This document shows positions 18,321-28,500 of a stretch of 64,000 bases of DNA, one piece after another (the first letter of the stretch is position 1; each line of letters starts with the position of its first letter). The stretch is taken from positions 124,001 through 188,000 of the forward strand of contig OZ219860.1 in the NCBI GenBank assembly GCA_964291545.2. Reading direction: 5' to 3'. Under the pieces are notes generated by a model, which worked only from the letters and a program-made list of their open reading frames with translations, was not told where the DNA came from and searched no databases. The position numbers and the translations under genes are program-made. This DNA is from G963667675 sp964291545 (GTDB lineage Bacteria; Chloroflexota; Dehalococcoidia; Lucifugimonadales; UBA3495).

Positions 18321-20597
18321 CTATCGTTCCAGGTTCCTCATGTGGTTCATGGCGGAACCGGCCTTGAACCATTGGATTTGCGTCTCGTTGAACGTGTGCT
18401 GCAGGTCGAAACTGTCCTGGCCGCCGTCGGCGTGATTGAGCAAGCACTGAACAGGCTTTCCGGGCGCGAGGCCGGCCAGACCCAGCAAAGTGATACGGTC
18501 ATCGGCCAGGACCTTGTCGTAGTCTGCGGGGTCGGCAAAGGTAAAGGGCAGCAAGCCCTGCTTTTTGAGGTTGGACTCGTGGATGCGGGCGAAGCTGCGG
18601 GTGATGATGGCCGCGGCGCCCAATAGCCTGGGAGACATGGCGGCGTGCTCCCGGCTGCTTCCTTCGCCGTAGTTATGATCGCCGACGGCGACCCAGCGCA
18701 GTCCCTGGGCCTTGTACGCCCGGGCGACCGCTGGGATGGGTGCAACTTCCTGGCCTGCTAGTTGGTTCGTGCCGGTGCCGGGCTCCTCAGTGAAGGCGTT
18801 GTCGGCGCCCAAGAACATGTTATCGCTGAGGTTGTCCAGATGTCCCCGGAACCGGAGCCAGGGCCCCGCCGGGGAGATGTGGTCGGTGGTGCACTTGCCT
18901 TGGGCCTTTACCAAAACCGGCAGGTCAACGAAGTCGTTGCCGTCCCACTCCGGCCAGGGGGCCAGGGACTGCAAGCGATTGCTGTCGGGGTCCACTGACA
19001 CTTCGACGCCGTCGGCGTTGTCGGGAGGGGCTACGAAGCCCGATTCCCCGGAATCAAAACCACCAGGCGGCACCTCCGGGGCGGGCTTGGGCGGCTCCAA
19101 CTGAAAGGCCTGTCCGTTGGGGTCGGTCAGGGTATCGGTCAGCGGGTTGAAGGTCAACTTTCCGCTGAGACCCATGGCCAGGGCCAATTCGGGGCTGGCG
19201 ATGAAATTCATAGTCTCGGCGTTGCCGTCGTTGCGCCGGGGGAAGTTGCGGTTGTATGAGGAGACGATGGAGTTGGGTTGGCCCTGCTCGGACCCGGCGC
19301 GGCGCCACTGGCCGATGCATGGACCGCAGGCGTTGGCCAGCACGGTGGCGCCGACCTTTTCCAGCGATTCTTGCTGGCCGTCGCGGGAAATGGTGGCCCG
19401 GACCTGTTCGGAACCCGGGGTGACCATGAAAGACGAGGCGACGCGCACTCCGCGGGCCGCGGCCTGCTCGGCCACGTCGGCACAGCGGCTCATGTCTTCG
19501 TAGGAAGAGTTGGTGCAACTGCCGACGAGGGCAGCGGTTATCTCCTCGGGAAATCCGTGCTCCCGCACCTCTTGGGCCAAGGCCGAGATTGGCCGGGCCC
19601 GGTCGGGAGAGTGGGGGCCGGTTATGTGGGGCTCCAGCGTGGAAAGGTCTATTTCGACCACGCGGTCGAAAAATCTGGACGGGTCCTTCTCAACTTCGGG
19701 GTCGGCGGTCAGCAAGTGGGTGTGGCGGGCCGCCAGTTCGGCGAGTTCTTCCCGGCGGGTTGCCCGCAAGTAGGTGGCCATACGCTCGTCGTAGGGGAAC
19801 ACGTCTCCGGTGGCGCCCAATTCGGCGCCCATGTTGCAGGCCGTCGCCTTGCCGGTGCAACTGATGGACTTGGCACCTGGGCCAAAGTACTCGATGATGG
19901 CGTTGGTGCCGCCGGCGACGGTCAGGATTCCCGCCAGGCGGATGATTACGTCCTTGGGGGCGGTCCAGCCCTGGAGTTCACCGGTAAGGTGTACGCCTAT
20001 CAGGGTGGGGTACCGCACCTCCCAGGGCAGGCCGGCCATGACGTCGGCCGCGTCGGCTCCTCCAACACCGATGGCCAGCATTCCCAGGCCGCCGGCGTTG
20101 GGGGTGTGGGAGTCGGTGCCTAATATGAGACCGCCGGGAAATGCGTAGTTTTCCAGCACCACCTGGTGGATGATGCCGCTGCCGGGCTTCCAGAAGCCCA
20201 TGCCGTACTTGCGACTGGCGGACTCAAGGAAGCGGTAGACTTCGTTGTTTTCGTTAAGCGCCTGCTGCAGGTCGGAAGATGCGCCAACTCTTGCCTGGAT
20301 TAGATGGTCGCAGTGGACGGTGGTGGGCACTGCGGTGCGTTGCCGCCCCGACTGCATGAACTGGAGGATGGCCATCTGCCCCGTAACGTCCTGGTGGGCC
20401 ACCCTGTCGGGGCGCAGCATGATGTAGCTCTCGCCGGGGGTCAGGTCGGCGCCTGCGGGGTCGTCGAGATGGCCCAGCATAATCTTTTCGGCCAAGGTCA
20501 AGGGCCGGTTGAGGCGGGAGCGCACCGTCTCAAGCCTGTGCTCCATCTTCCGGTAGGCCTCGGCCACGAACTCGGGCGTCGAGTCAATGAGGTTCAT
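18321..20597 (-). CDS. acnA: Aconitate hydratase, mitochondrial type
   Basis: Isomerises citrate and isocitrate in the TCA cycle with a [4Fe-4S] cluster. The 758-residue length and layout match the mitochondrial-type aconitase rather than the roughly 900-residue IRP-like AcnA. Cluster ligands are the Cys of LVGSCTNSSYEDMSR (about 360) and the CGPC of ANACGPCIGQW (about 422). GTDSHTPNAGGLGMLAIGVGG and the swivel-domain motif GDHNYGEGSSREHAA are present. Its upstream region has two tandem palindromes (20628-20658), and it may be read together with the ferredoxin gene. Confidence 0.94.
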   Translation of the reverse strand: MNLIDSTPEFVAEAYRKMEHRLETVRSRLNRPLTLAEKIMLGHLDDPAGADLTPGESYIMLRPDRVAHQDVTGQMAILQFMQSGRQRTAVPTTVHCDHLIQARVGASSDLQQALNENNEVYRFLESASRKYGMGFWKPGSGIIHQVVLENYAFPGGLILGTDSHTPNAGGLGMLAIGVGGADAADVMAGLPWEVRYPTLIGVHLTGELQGWTAPKDVIIRLAGILTVAGGTNAIIEYFGPGAKSISCTGKATACNMGAELGATGDVFPYDERMATYLRATRREELAELAARHTHLLTADPEVEKDPSRFFDRVVEIDLSTLEPHITGPHSPDRARPISALAQEVREHGFPEEITAALVGSCTNSSYEDMSRCADVAEQAAARGVRVASSFMVTPGSEQVRATISRDGQQESLEKVGATVLANACGPCIGQWRRAGSEQGQPNSIVSSYNRNFPRRNDGNAETMNFIASPELALAMGLSGKLTFNPLTDTLTDPNGQAFQLEPPKPAPEVPPGGFDSGESGFVAPPDNADGVEVSVDPDSNRLQSLAPWPEWDGNDFVDLPVLVKAQGKCTTDHISPAGPWLRFRGHLDNLSDNMFLGADNAFTEEPGTGTNQLAGQEVAPIPAVARAYKAQGLRWVAVGDHNYGEGSSREHAAMSPRLLGAAAIITRSFARIHESNLKKQGLLPFTFADPADYDKVLADDRITLLGLAGLAPGKPVQCLLNHADGGQDSFDLQHTFNETQIQWFKAGSAMNHMRNLER

Positions 20598-20627
20598 TGG
20601 TTGGACTCCTGAGGAAGTTTCAATAGA

Positions 20628-20658
20628 AGACCTTTAAAGGTCTGGCCTTTAAAGGTCT
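20628..20658. promoter_or_regulatory. Tandem palindromes upstream of aconitase (candidate operator)
   Basis: AGACCTTTAAAGGTCT is a perfect 16-base palindrome at 20628-20643. It is followed at once by a second CCTTTAAAGGTCT copy ending at 20658. They lie 31-61 bases upstream of the aconitase ATG, a position suited to a repressor or to mRNA folding. Confidence 0.5.
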
Positions 20659-20662
20659 CTCG

Positions 20663-20681
20663 AGGCCCTGCCACAGGGCCT
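20663..20681 (-). terminator. Hairpin between ferredoxin and aconitase genes
   Basis: AGGCCCTG and CAGGGCCT, 8 perfect pairs around a 3-base loop, 22 bases after the ferredoxin stop. No U-tract follows, so it may be an attenuating or mRNA-stabilising stem rather than a full terminator. Confidence 0.4.
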
Positions 20682-20702
20682 GGGTAATGGCGCCCTAGGG
20701 CC

Positions 20703-20972
20703 CTACTTGCGCTTGAGGTCTGCGGGGTCGTTGTTCTCGAAGTACTCGTAGTTCATGGGGATGTAGGGGGCGAATTGGGGCGGGGTGGCGTCTTCGGCGA
20801 AGATCGCCGTTACCGGGCAAACGGGCTCGCAGGCGGCGCAATCGATACACTCGTCGGGGCTGATGTAGTACATGTCGTCGCCGTCTTTGGTGTAAATGCA
20901 GTCCACTGGACAGACGTCGACGCACGACGCATCTTTCACGCCTACACACGGCTCGGTAATGATGTAGGTCAT
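20703..20972 (-). CDS. 7Fe ferredoxin (3Fe-4S/4Fe-4S)
   Basis: An 89-residue electron carrier. The Cys pattern C9, C17, C21, C25 then C42, C45, C48, C52 matches Azotobacter-type seven-iron ferredoxins. By that alignment C9, C17 and C52 hold the 3Fe-4S centre and C21, C42, C45 and C48 the 4Fe-4S centre. The extra Cys seen after the first ligand in the Azotobacter protein is Val12 here. The acidic tail DYEYFENND-like region is typical. It has its own promoter and probably reads towards aconitase. Confidence 0.93.
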   Translation of the reverse strand: MTYIITEPCVGVKDASCVDVCPVDCIYTKDGDDMYYISPDECIDCAACEPVCPVTAIFAEDATPPQFAPYIPMNYEYFENNDPADLKRK

Positions 20973-21035
20973 CGTTTCTCGGCTCCTTGTTGTCTACAAA
21001 ATGCCATGCGGCGAGAGGTTGGGCCGCATAGGAAA

Positions 21036-21063
21036 ATTATAGCATAGGGCTATTGGTTTGCAA
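21036..21063 (-). promoter_or_regulatory. Promoter of the ferredoxin gene
   Basis: On the minus strand: TTGCAA, 16-base spacer, perfect TATAAT, ending 64 bases before the ATG at 20972. Confidence 0.65.
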
Positions 21064-21116
21064 TAAACGGTTGGGACAGAGCTAGTGGCGGGAAATGCGG
21101 AGGTTAGGCTGCTTGG

Positions 21117-21557
21117 CTATAGGACGAGGCCGTAGGTGCGTTTTTTGATAGCCAGGTTCACGAAGGTCTCGGTGCGCTGGACGCCTTCGATGTTCCCTAT
21201 CTTGTTCCGCAAAAAGGTGCCGAGACTCTCGGCGGACTCAAGTCCGGCCCAGATGAAGATATCGTATGCGCCGGTGGTTATAGCGACGTACTGGGCTTCG
21301 TCCAGGGAAGCTATAGCATCGGCCACTTCGTCGGACTTGCCGGGGTCGGTCTGCAGCCCCACCAAGGCGGTGGTTGCGTACCCCAACTTCTCCAGGTTGG
21401 GTACGGCGACGATCTTGACCACGTCCTGCTGGACCAAGCGGCGCAGCCTGCGACGAACGGTGCCCTCGCTCACGCCTACTTCCCGGGCGATCTTGGCGTT
21501 GGAGGCGCGGCCATCCCCTTGCAGTAGGGCGATGATTTTTCGGTCCAGTTCGTCCAT
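21117..21557 (-). CDS. Lrp/AsnC family transcriptional regulator
   Basis: 146 residues. The N-terminal AsnC-type helix-turn-helix is MDELDRKIIALLQGDGR followed by SNAKIAREVGVSEGTVRRRL. The C-terminal RAM/ligand domain reads TTALVGLQTDP...IASLDEAQYVAITTGAYDIFIWA. Such proteins bind amino acids and form octamers on DNA. The start is ATG 21557; a longer frame from 21629 adds 24 unrelated residues. Targets are unknown. It stands alone between the ferredoxin gene and tRNA-Ser. Confidence 0.88.
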   Translation of the reverse strand: MDELDRKIIALLQGDGRASNAKIAREVGVSEGTVRRRLRRLVQQDVVKIVAVPNLEKLGYATTALVGLQTDPGKSDEVADAIASLDEAQYVAITTGAYDIFIWAGLESAESLGTFLRNKIGNIEGVQRTETFVNLAIKKRTYGLVL

Positions 21558-21867
21558 TGGTGGCACTCCCAGCGGGTTTACATATTTTTGGTCTCGGCCT
21601 AGTCCCGGTGCATAATAGGCCAGGCCCAAGTGGCTGTCAATACCGTTCTACGGCTAATGATGGCGGTATGCGCCACCATGACGGCTATCATATGCGATTA
21701 CCGTCGCTAGTGCGTCAATATTGGCGGGATACGATGTATTGCCCAGCGTGGTTACCGTGTGAGTTGCTCGCAGCAAGGGCCAGGCGCCGAAGGCAAGTGT
21801 CAGGCGAGGGATCGCGGTTATGGCTGTTGTTGCTGGGCCTGGGGCCGTTTGATAACATGTAGTTACG

Positions 21868-21959
21868 GGAGGGATCGCATAGTGGCCTAGTGCGGGCGCC
21901 TGCTAAGCGCTTAGTCTGTGAAAGCGGACTCATGGGTTCGAATCCCATTCCCTCCGCCA
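21868..21959 (+). tRNA. tRNA-Ser (anticodon GCU)
   Basis: A 92-base class II tRNA. Acceptor GGAGGGA (21868-21874) pairs with TCCCTCC (21949-21955), followed by G and an encoded CCA. The D stem is GCA/TGC. The anticodon stem GGCGC/GCGCT holds the loop CTGCTAA with anticodon GCT. The long variable arm pairs AGTCTG with CGGACT. The T arm is ATGGG-TTCGAAT-CCCAT. It reads AGC/AGU serine codons. A weak promoter (TTGCTG, 17 bases, TAACAT) ends ten bases before it. Confidence 0.97.
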
Positions 21960-22567
21960 GAAGCCCTCTTCCATGGCCGTCCGTTCTGTTCCGTTTTTCC
22001 GTCTCTTTAGCTTAGCTACGTTTGACTTCAATATTGCCGTTTAAATTGGTATTGTTCCGTCCGCCACCTTCTGCCGCGATTTGTTCAAATTTGTGGGAGA
22101 TACTAAGGATACCATTGGGCACCCGGAGCATGCCGAAGTTAAGCCGTGGGTATCCTGGACATCTCCCCCGCCCGGCGATTACCAGGGCGCAGCCAATTAC
22201 GTCATTCCGTATCTAGCGCAGCGTCCACGTCGCGCTCGCCAACTGGGCGCACACTGGAACCATAGTCAAGGGCGCCAACCACAGGCAACCCCCGAGCGGG
22301 AGGGGAGACGTTCTCTGCCATCATTTCCAAGGCCTGATTCCAACGCTCCAACAGGTTGCTGCGTTTCCAGGCTCACAAGAGAGTGAATCTCTAACTGTGG
22401 GAAACATCTGCTTGCTTATTGGACTAGTCAAGTGCAAAGCAGGCAACAGGGATCTCCGTTGCCAGGACGCCTCACCCCCACCACGGATTTGGGCTTTCTG
22501 CGATCCTAGGATCGCAACGCGTCGATGTATGCAGGCATTTGTCACAAATTGGGAGCCAGCAAACTGC
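21960..22567. other. Non-coding gap between tRNA-Ser and the giant gene
   Basis: About 600 bases that follow the tRNA and the 3' end of the giant minus-strand gene. I see no credible gene; a 101-codon frame at 22081-22386 has no recognisable domain. It holds a bulged stem GGCAAC/GTTGCC at 22442-22463 and an 18-base perfect palindrome at 22499-22516, both possible 3' structures of the giant transcript. Confidence 0.5.
22499..22516. terminator. 18-base palindrome after the giant gene
   Basis: TGCGATCCTAGGATCGCA, a perfect palindrome 52 bases beyond the stop of the giant gene. No T-run is present on either side, so a terminator role is only a guess from position. Confidence 0.3.
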
Positions 22568-25500
22568 CTATGATCCTGGGCCGGAGACGGTGAACTCCAG
22601 CCCGTCGATTAGCTTCCTGCCGTCGTCGGCACAGATGGCCCCCTGAGCGTCGCAATCTGTTGTAGCAGGGAGGGCAACGGTTGCAGCGGCGTCGGAATCC
22701 GGTTTGACGGTGATCGTCCATCCTATGTTGCTGCCCTTCTCTTGGCGTTGTGCCTTCTTCACCGTTCCTCCGTCCACCGTAAAGACATGATCTCGCAGGG
22801 TCTTGAAGCTCAGTTTAAACTCCTCGCTGAACCGGATTCCGAAGGTGAAGACATCCGTGCCGTTGTGGCTTGCCGGAGCGTTCTCTAAACTGACGGTAAG
22901 CGGAGCTGGAGCCGCTAGAACGGGGCCGGTCGCCTCGCTGGTCAGAGACTCCTCGTTGCCCGCGTCGTCAGAGAAGCCCACCTGGACCTGGATAGTCAAA
23001 CCCTCTTCGTCTTCGGTGAGGTCGTAGCTGGAGCCGGTGGCCCCGTCAATGTTCGACCCTCCGGCGATCCACTGGTAGCTGAAGGTCACCTGGTCCATGC
23101 CGTCGGCGTCGACGATGCCGGATGTGTCCGCAGTCAATTTCTCTCCCACCCGGGGCTCGCCACTGACGGCCGGCGTTCCAACGGCGGGCGTGTTGACCGG
23201 AGGTTCCTCCGACTTTGTACCCTTGCCGGTCCTTCCAGGATCGTCTTCGTCGGTATTTTCCTTGTCCTTGCCTTCCTTCCCAGTGTCCCCAGTGTCATTC
23301 GGTTTGACAGACCTGGTCTCCCTCGGCCCGTCGTCGCCGGTGATGGTGTGCTCCAACGCGGTGGCAAGCCTGCGGGCTCCACTGGCGCAGGGTGCGCCTT
23401 GAGCATCGCAAGGCCGGTCAGCGGGCAAGGAGACCTTGATGTCGTTGTCGTCGTCGGGCTCCAACACTATCTCCCAGATAGTGGTATCTCCGTCTAGCCA
23501 CCAAGCACTGGTCACCTTTCCGCCCTCCACGTCGAGGAGGTGGGCGTAATTGCGTCCGATGTCGACCCGAACCGGCTCGCTGAAAACGATCCGGAAAACG
23601 ACTTCGCTTCCGGGGCCGCGATGGGACGCCGGCACCATAGTGAACTCCGCGCTCACAGACTCCAGCAGCCCTCTGTCTGTCTCGTTCCTGGCCTCGGAGG
23701 GAGGCTCGCCAAACTCACAAGAGGAGGCATAGTTCCCCGCGGTGTCCTTGATAGCTGGCGCTCCAGACGGTGGCGTCAAGTAGAGGAATTCCACCTCGTC
23801 GGTGGCCCTAATGGCGCGCTTGGCGGGCTCCTCCAGGGTAAGTATCACCGACCTGCCGGATATGGACGCGCCGGTGACGTTTCTTGGGGCGCCGTTTACC
23901 AGCACACGGAATGACTCCCGGCTGGGGACTGAACTGCCATCCAGTGTCCGCTCGTAAGTGATGGTCAGTTGGTTCCCATTCACCACAGTGTCGACGATAT
24001 CGAGGGAATCCCTTTGGGGCATGCCGAAGTGCTCGGCGGACGGCTCGCTATCCCCCGCCCCATTCACTGCGATGACGCGCAGCGTATACCGGGTGTAGTT
24101 GCTCAGTCCGCTGATCATGTAGTAGACCTCAGCAAGTTTCCCGCCGGGAGGCTGGACGGTAACCTCCTCTACGGCATTCGGGTTACCCCAACTCTCGGTC
24201 GCGAGCTTCCACTGAAGCCGATAGTGTGTGATGGCTGAGTTGCCGTCCTTGTGGGGTGACATCCATATGGTGACCAAGCTGCCATCGCCGGGAATAACCC
24301 TCAGGTACTTGGGCGCAGTGGGTATAGTCTCAGGCGGTTCGGGCCGGTCATCCACCGGGTCCTCGGCGATCATGATTTCGTAGGTATCCCCGTCGGTCCA
24401 GTTGGCGAAGAGGTTCTGCAACTCCGGGTGATGCCAGATGAACTTGGTCCCAGACCCGTTTCCGCCCGCGGCATCGGTGAACGGCAAGGCGATGCCGTCG
24501 ACGTACAAGGTCCAGTCCCGCTGATGGTCCCGGTCGACCCTATGCTTGAGATCGCTTCCCACCACCTCCAATATGTGTATTGAGAACGTGGAGTACTCCG
24601 GGATTCTGCCGGGAGAACCGGGAACCACGTCAGGATGCATCCCAGGGGTCGTGAACATGCTCCAGACCTGATATTCCTTGCCCCGGAAGGTGAACCGGTT
24701 GTCGCTGAGGCTCGAGTAGCGGAGGTAGGGTTCCTGCGTTGTGTGGTAGCCCAGGCCCAAGCCCGTCCGTTTCCAGTCTTTCGATCCTGCGTCGGCAAAC
24801 TCCACCGTGGCGCACCATACGGCAGTCCCGCAGGTCGGAACCTCCATGTTCATCAGCTCTACCGTAGCGACGGACGGGGCTCCGGCGGCCACTCCCGCAG
24901 GGAGGTTGCCGAACCTGAGCTCGACGCTCTCGCCGTCGTCCTCGACCAGGTCGTCGTAGGCCATGACGATGAAGGACTTCTGGGTGTCGCCGGTGGCGAA
25001 GGTCACGTTGGAGGGCACGCCGGTCCAGTCGGCGCTGGTGGCGCCGTTCATCCCGGCGGCGGTAATTGGAACGACGATCACGAATGGGGCCGGGCTGTCC
25101 AGCTTGACGACAACCTGAGCGCCCACACCGCCCTCGTAGGCTTGGTAGCTGGAGGATCCGAAGGACACGTGGACGGAGTCGACAATGGTGACGACGGCCT
25201 GGGAGTTGTCCCCGCTGCTCAAGCCGGCCAGGAGGGTCCCGAATCCCAGGGTCAGGGTCTCATTGTTTTCGTCCTCCTGGTCTTGGACAGCGGTTACTAT
25301 GAATGACGTCTCCACATCTCCGGAGGTGAAGTCCAGGTTGGCGGGTACACCCGAGTAGTCACCAGAAGTCAACCCGGTCCCACTGGTGGCGGTTAGCGGG
25401 ATGCTGAAGCTAGCCTGAGGCTCAGCGCTCAGCATCACCTTTACGGTTGTAGTGCTTCCTTCACGGGTGGTGTAAGAGGACTGCTCGAAGCTGATGGTTG

Positions 25501-28500
25501 CCTCGGTGACTCCATCTCCGAATATCTCCTTGTTCACGCCTTCGCGGCCGCCATCGGTGTCAATAATGCTCACCACTGTCTGATTCGTAGTCCCTTCACT
25601 TACAGCGGTGGGCAGCCCACCAAAGGTAAATTTGACAGACTCGTCGTCGTCTTCCTCCTCGTCGTCGGTGGCCTCGAAGTCGAATGTCTTCTCCGTATCG
25701 CCACTGTTGAAGACGACACTGCTGGGGACGCTGTAGTCGGAGGCGGTAGCGCCGCCCTGGTTGGTCGCGGTAATTGGGATGGTGACTGTCCGCTCGGGAT
25801 CGGCGCTGAGGGTGACCGTTACGGTGACGCTTTCGCCCTCGACGGCATCGTAGGCGTCCTGCTCGAAGCTGACGGTTACCGAGGGCACGTCGTCGTCGGT
25901 GATAGATACGACCGTCTCGTCCGTAGAGCCCTTGGTTACTCCGGCGGGCAGTGGGCTACCGAGTCCGAGCTTCACGCTCTCGCCGTCGTCGTCAACCGTG
26001 TCCTGGGTTGCCGAGAAGCTGACCGTCTTCTCCGTATCGCCGCTGTTGAAGACGACGCTGCTGGGGACGCTGTAGTCGGACGCGCTCGCGCCGCCCTGTC
26101 CGGTCTTAGTCAGGGGGATAGTGACCGTGCGCTCAGGGTCGGCTGAGAGGACCACCTTGACCGCGACGGAGTTGCCCTCGGCAACTGTGTAGGAGGTCTC
26201 CTCGAAACTGACAGTGACCGATGGCACGTCGTCGTCCGTTATTGATACGGTCGTCTCGTCCGTAGAGCCCACGGTCACGCCGGACGGCAGGGAGTTGCCA
26301 AAGCCCAGCTTCACACTCTCCCCATCGTCGTTAACCGTGTCCTGGGTGGCCGAGAAGTTGGCTGTCTTCTCCGTATCGCCGCTGTTGAAGACGACGCTGC
26401 TGGGGACGCTGTAGTCGGACGCGCTCGCACCGCCCTGGTTGGTCTTAGTCAGGGGGATGGTGACCGTGCGCTCCGGGTCGGCTGAGAGGGTCACCTTGAC
26501 AGCGACGGAGTTGCCCTCGGCAACTGTGTAGGAGGTCTCCTCGAAACTGGCTGTGACCGATGGCACGTCGTCATCAGTTATCGTTACCGTCGTCTCGTCC
26601 GTAGAGCCCTCGGTCACGCCGGTCGGTAGAGAGGCGCCGAAGCCGAGCTTGACGCTCTCGCCGTCGTCGTCAACAGTATCCTGAGTTGCGGAGAAGCTGA
26701 CTGTCTTCTCCGTATCGCCGCTATTGAAGACGACGTTGCTGGGGACGCCGTAGTCGGAAGCGCTCGCGCCGCCCTGGTTGGTCTTAGTCAGGGGGATGGT
26801 GACCGTGCGCTCGGGATCGGCGCTCAGGATAACCTTGACCGCGACGGAGTTGCCCTCGGCGACTGTGTAGGAGGGCTGTTCGAAGCTGACGGTTACCGAC
26901 GGCACGTCGTCGTCCGTGATTGATACGGTCGTCTCGTCCGTAGAGCCCTTGGTTACTCCGGCGGGCAGTGGGCTACCGAGTCCGAGCTTCACGCTCTCTC
27001 CATCGTCGTCAACCGTATCTTGGGCAGCCGAGAAGTTGACCGTCTTCTCCGTGTGGCCGCTGTTGAAGACGACGCTGCTGGGGACGCTGTAGTCGGACGC
27101 GCTTGCGCCGCCCTGGTTGGTCTTAGTCAGGGGGATGGTGACCGTGCGCTCAGGGTCGGCCGAGAGGGTCACCTTGACCGCGACGGTGTTGCCCTCAGCG
27201 ACGGCGTAGGAGGCCTCTTCGAAACTTACCGTCACCGATGGCACGTCGTCGTCCGTTATGGTTACCGTCGTCTCGTCAGTGGTGCCGGCGGACACCCTCG
27301 TCGGTAGGTTTTGGAAGCCCAATTTCACGCTCTCGCCGTCGTCGTCAACAGTATCCTGAGTTGCGGAGAAGCTGACTGTCTTCTCCGTATCGCCGCTATT
27401 GAAGACGACGCTGGTTGGGACGCTGTAGTCGGACGCACTGGCTCCTCCCTGGTTGGACTTGGTCAGGGGGATCGTCACCGTCCGTTCGGGGTCGGCGGAG
27501 ATGACCACCTTGACCGCGACGGAGTTGCCCTCGGCGACTGTGTAGGAGGTCTCCTCGAAACTGACTGTGACCGATGGCACGTCGTCGTCCGTTATTGATA
27601 CGGTCGTCTCGTCCGTAGAGCCCTCGGACACGCCGGCCGGTAGGGAGGCGCCGAAGCCGAGCTTGACGCTTTCGCCGTCGTCGTCCACCGCGTCCTGGGT
27701 TGCCGAGAAGCTGACGGTCTTTTCGGTGTCGCCGCTGTTGAAGACGACGCTGGTGGGAACGCTGTAGTCGGCGGCGATGACGCCGCCTTGCCCGGTGGCG
27801 GTGATTGGTATGGTCACGGTGCGTTCCGGATCGGCGCTCAGAGTGACCTTCACAGTTACATTGTCACCCTCGGCAACAGCGTAGGAAGACTCTTCAAAGC
27901 TGACTGTTACCGAAGGCGCATCATCGTCTGTGATGGAGATGGTCGTCTCGTCCGTAGAGCCCTCGGTCACGCCGGTCGGTAGGGAGTTGCCAAAGCCCAA
28001 CTTCACGCTCTCGTCGTCGTCGTCAACGGCGTCTTGAGTCGCTGAGAAACTGACCGTCTTCTCGGTATCGCCGCTGTTGAAGGCGACGCTGGTTGGGACG
28101 CTGTAGTCGGAGGCGGTAGCGCCGCCCTGGTTGGACTTGGTCAGGGGGATGGTGACCGTGCGCTCGGGGTCGGCGCTCAGGATAGCTTTGACCGCAACGG
28201 TGTTGCCCTCGGCGACTGTGTAGGAAGGCTCCTCGAAGCTGACTGTGACCGATGGCACGTCGTCGTCGGTTATGGAAACAGTGGTCTCCGACGGAGTTCC
28301 CGCGGTAACGTGTGCAGGTAGGGAGCCGCCGAAGCCCAGCTTCACGCTTTCGCCGTCGTCGTCCACCGCGTCCTGGGTTGCCGAGAAGCTGACGGTCTTT
28401 TCGGTGTCGCCGCTGTTGAAGACGACGCTGCCGGGGACACTGTAGTCAGAGGCGGTAGCGCCGCCCTGGTTGGACTTGGTCAGGGGGATCGTCACCGTCC

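Noticed and set aside
21715..21948. A 77-codon minus-strand frame starting MGFEPMSPLS
   Set aside because: It is the antisense of tRNA-Ser(GCU); such spurious frames over tRNA genes are common.
22081..22386. A 101-codon plus-strand frame and a stretch CATGCCGAAGTTAAGCC that recalls 5S rRNA
   Set aside because: No domain is recognised in the frame. The 5S-like string is short, and the expected 5S helices do not form around it.
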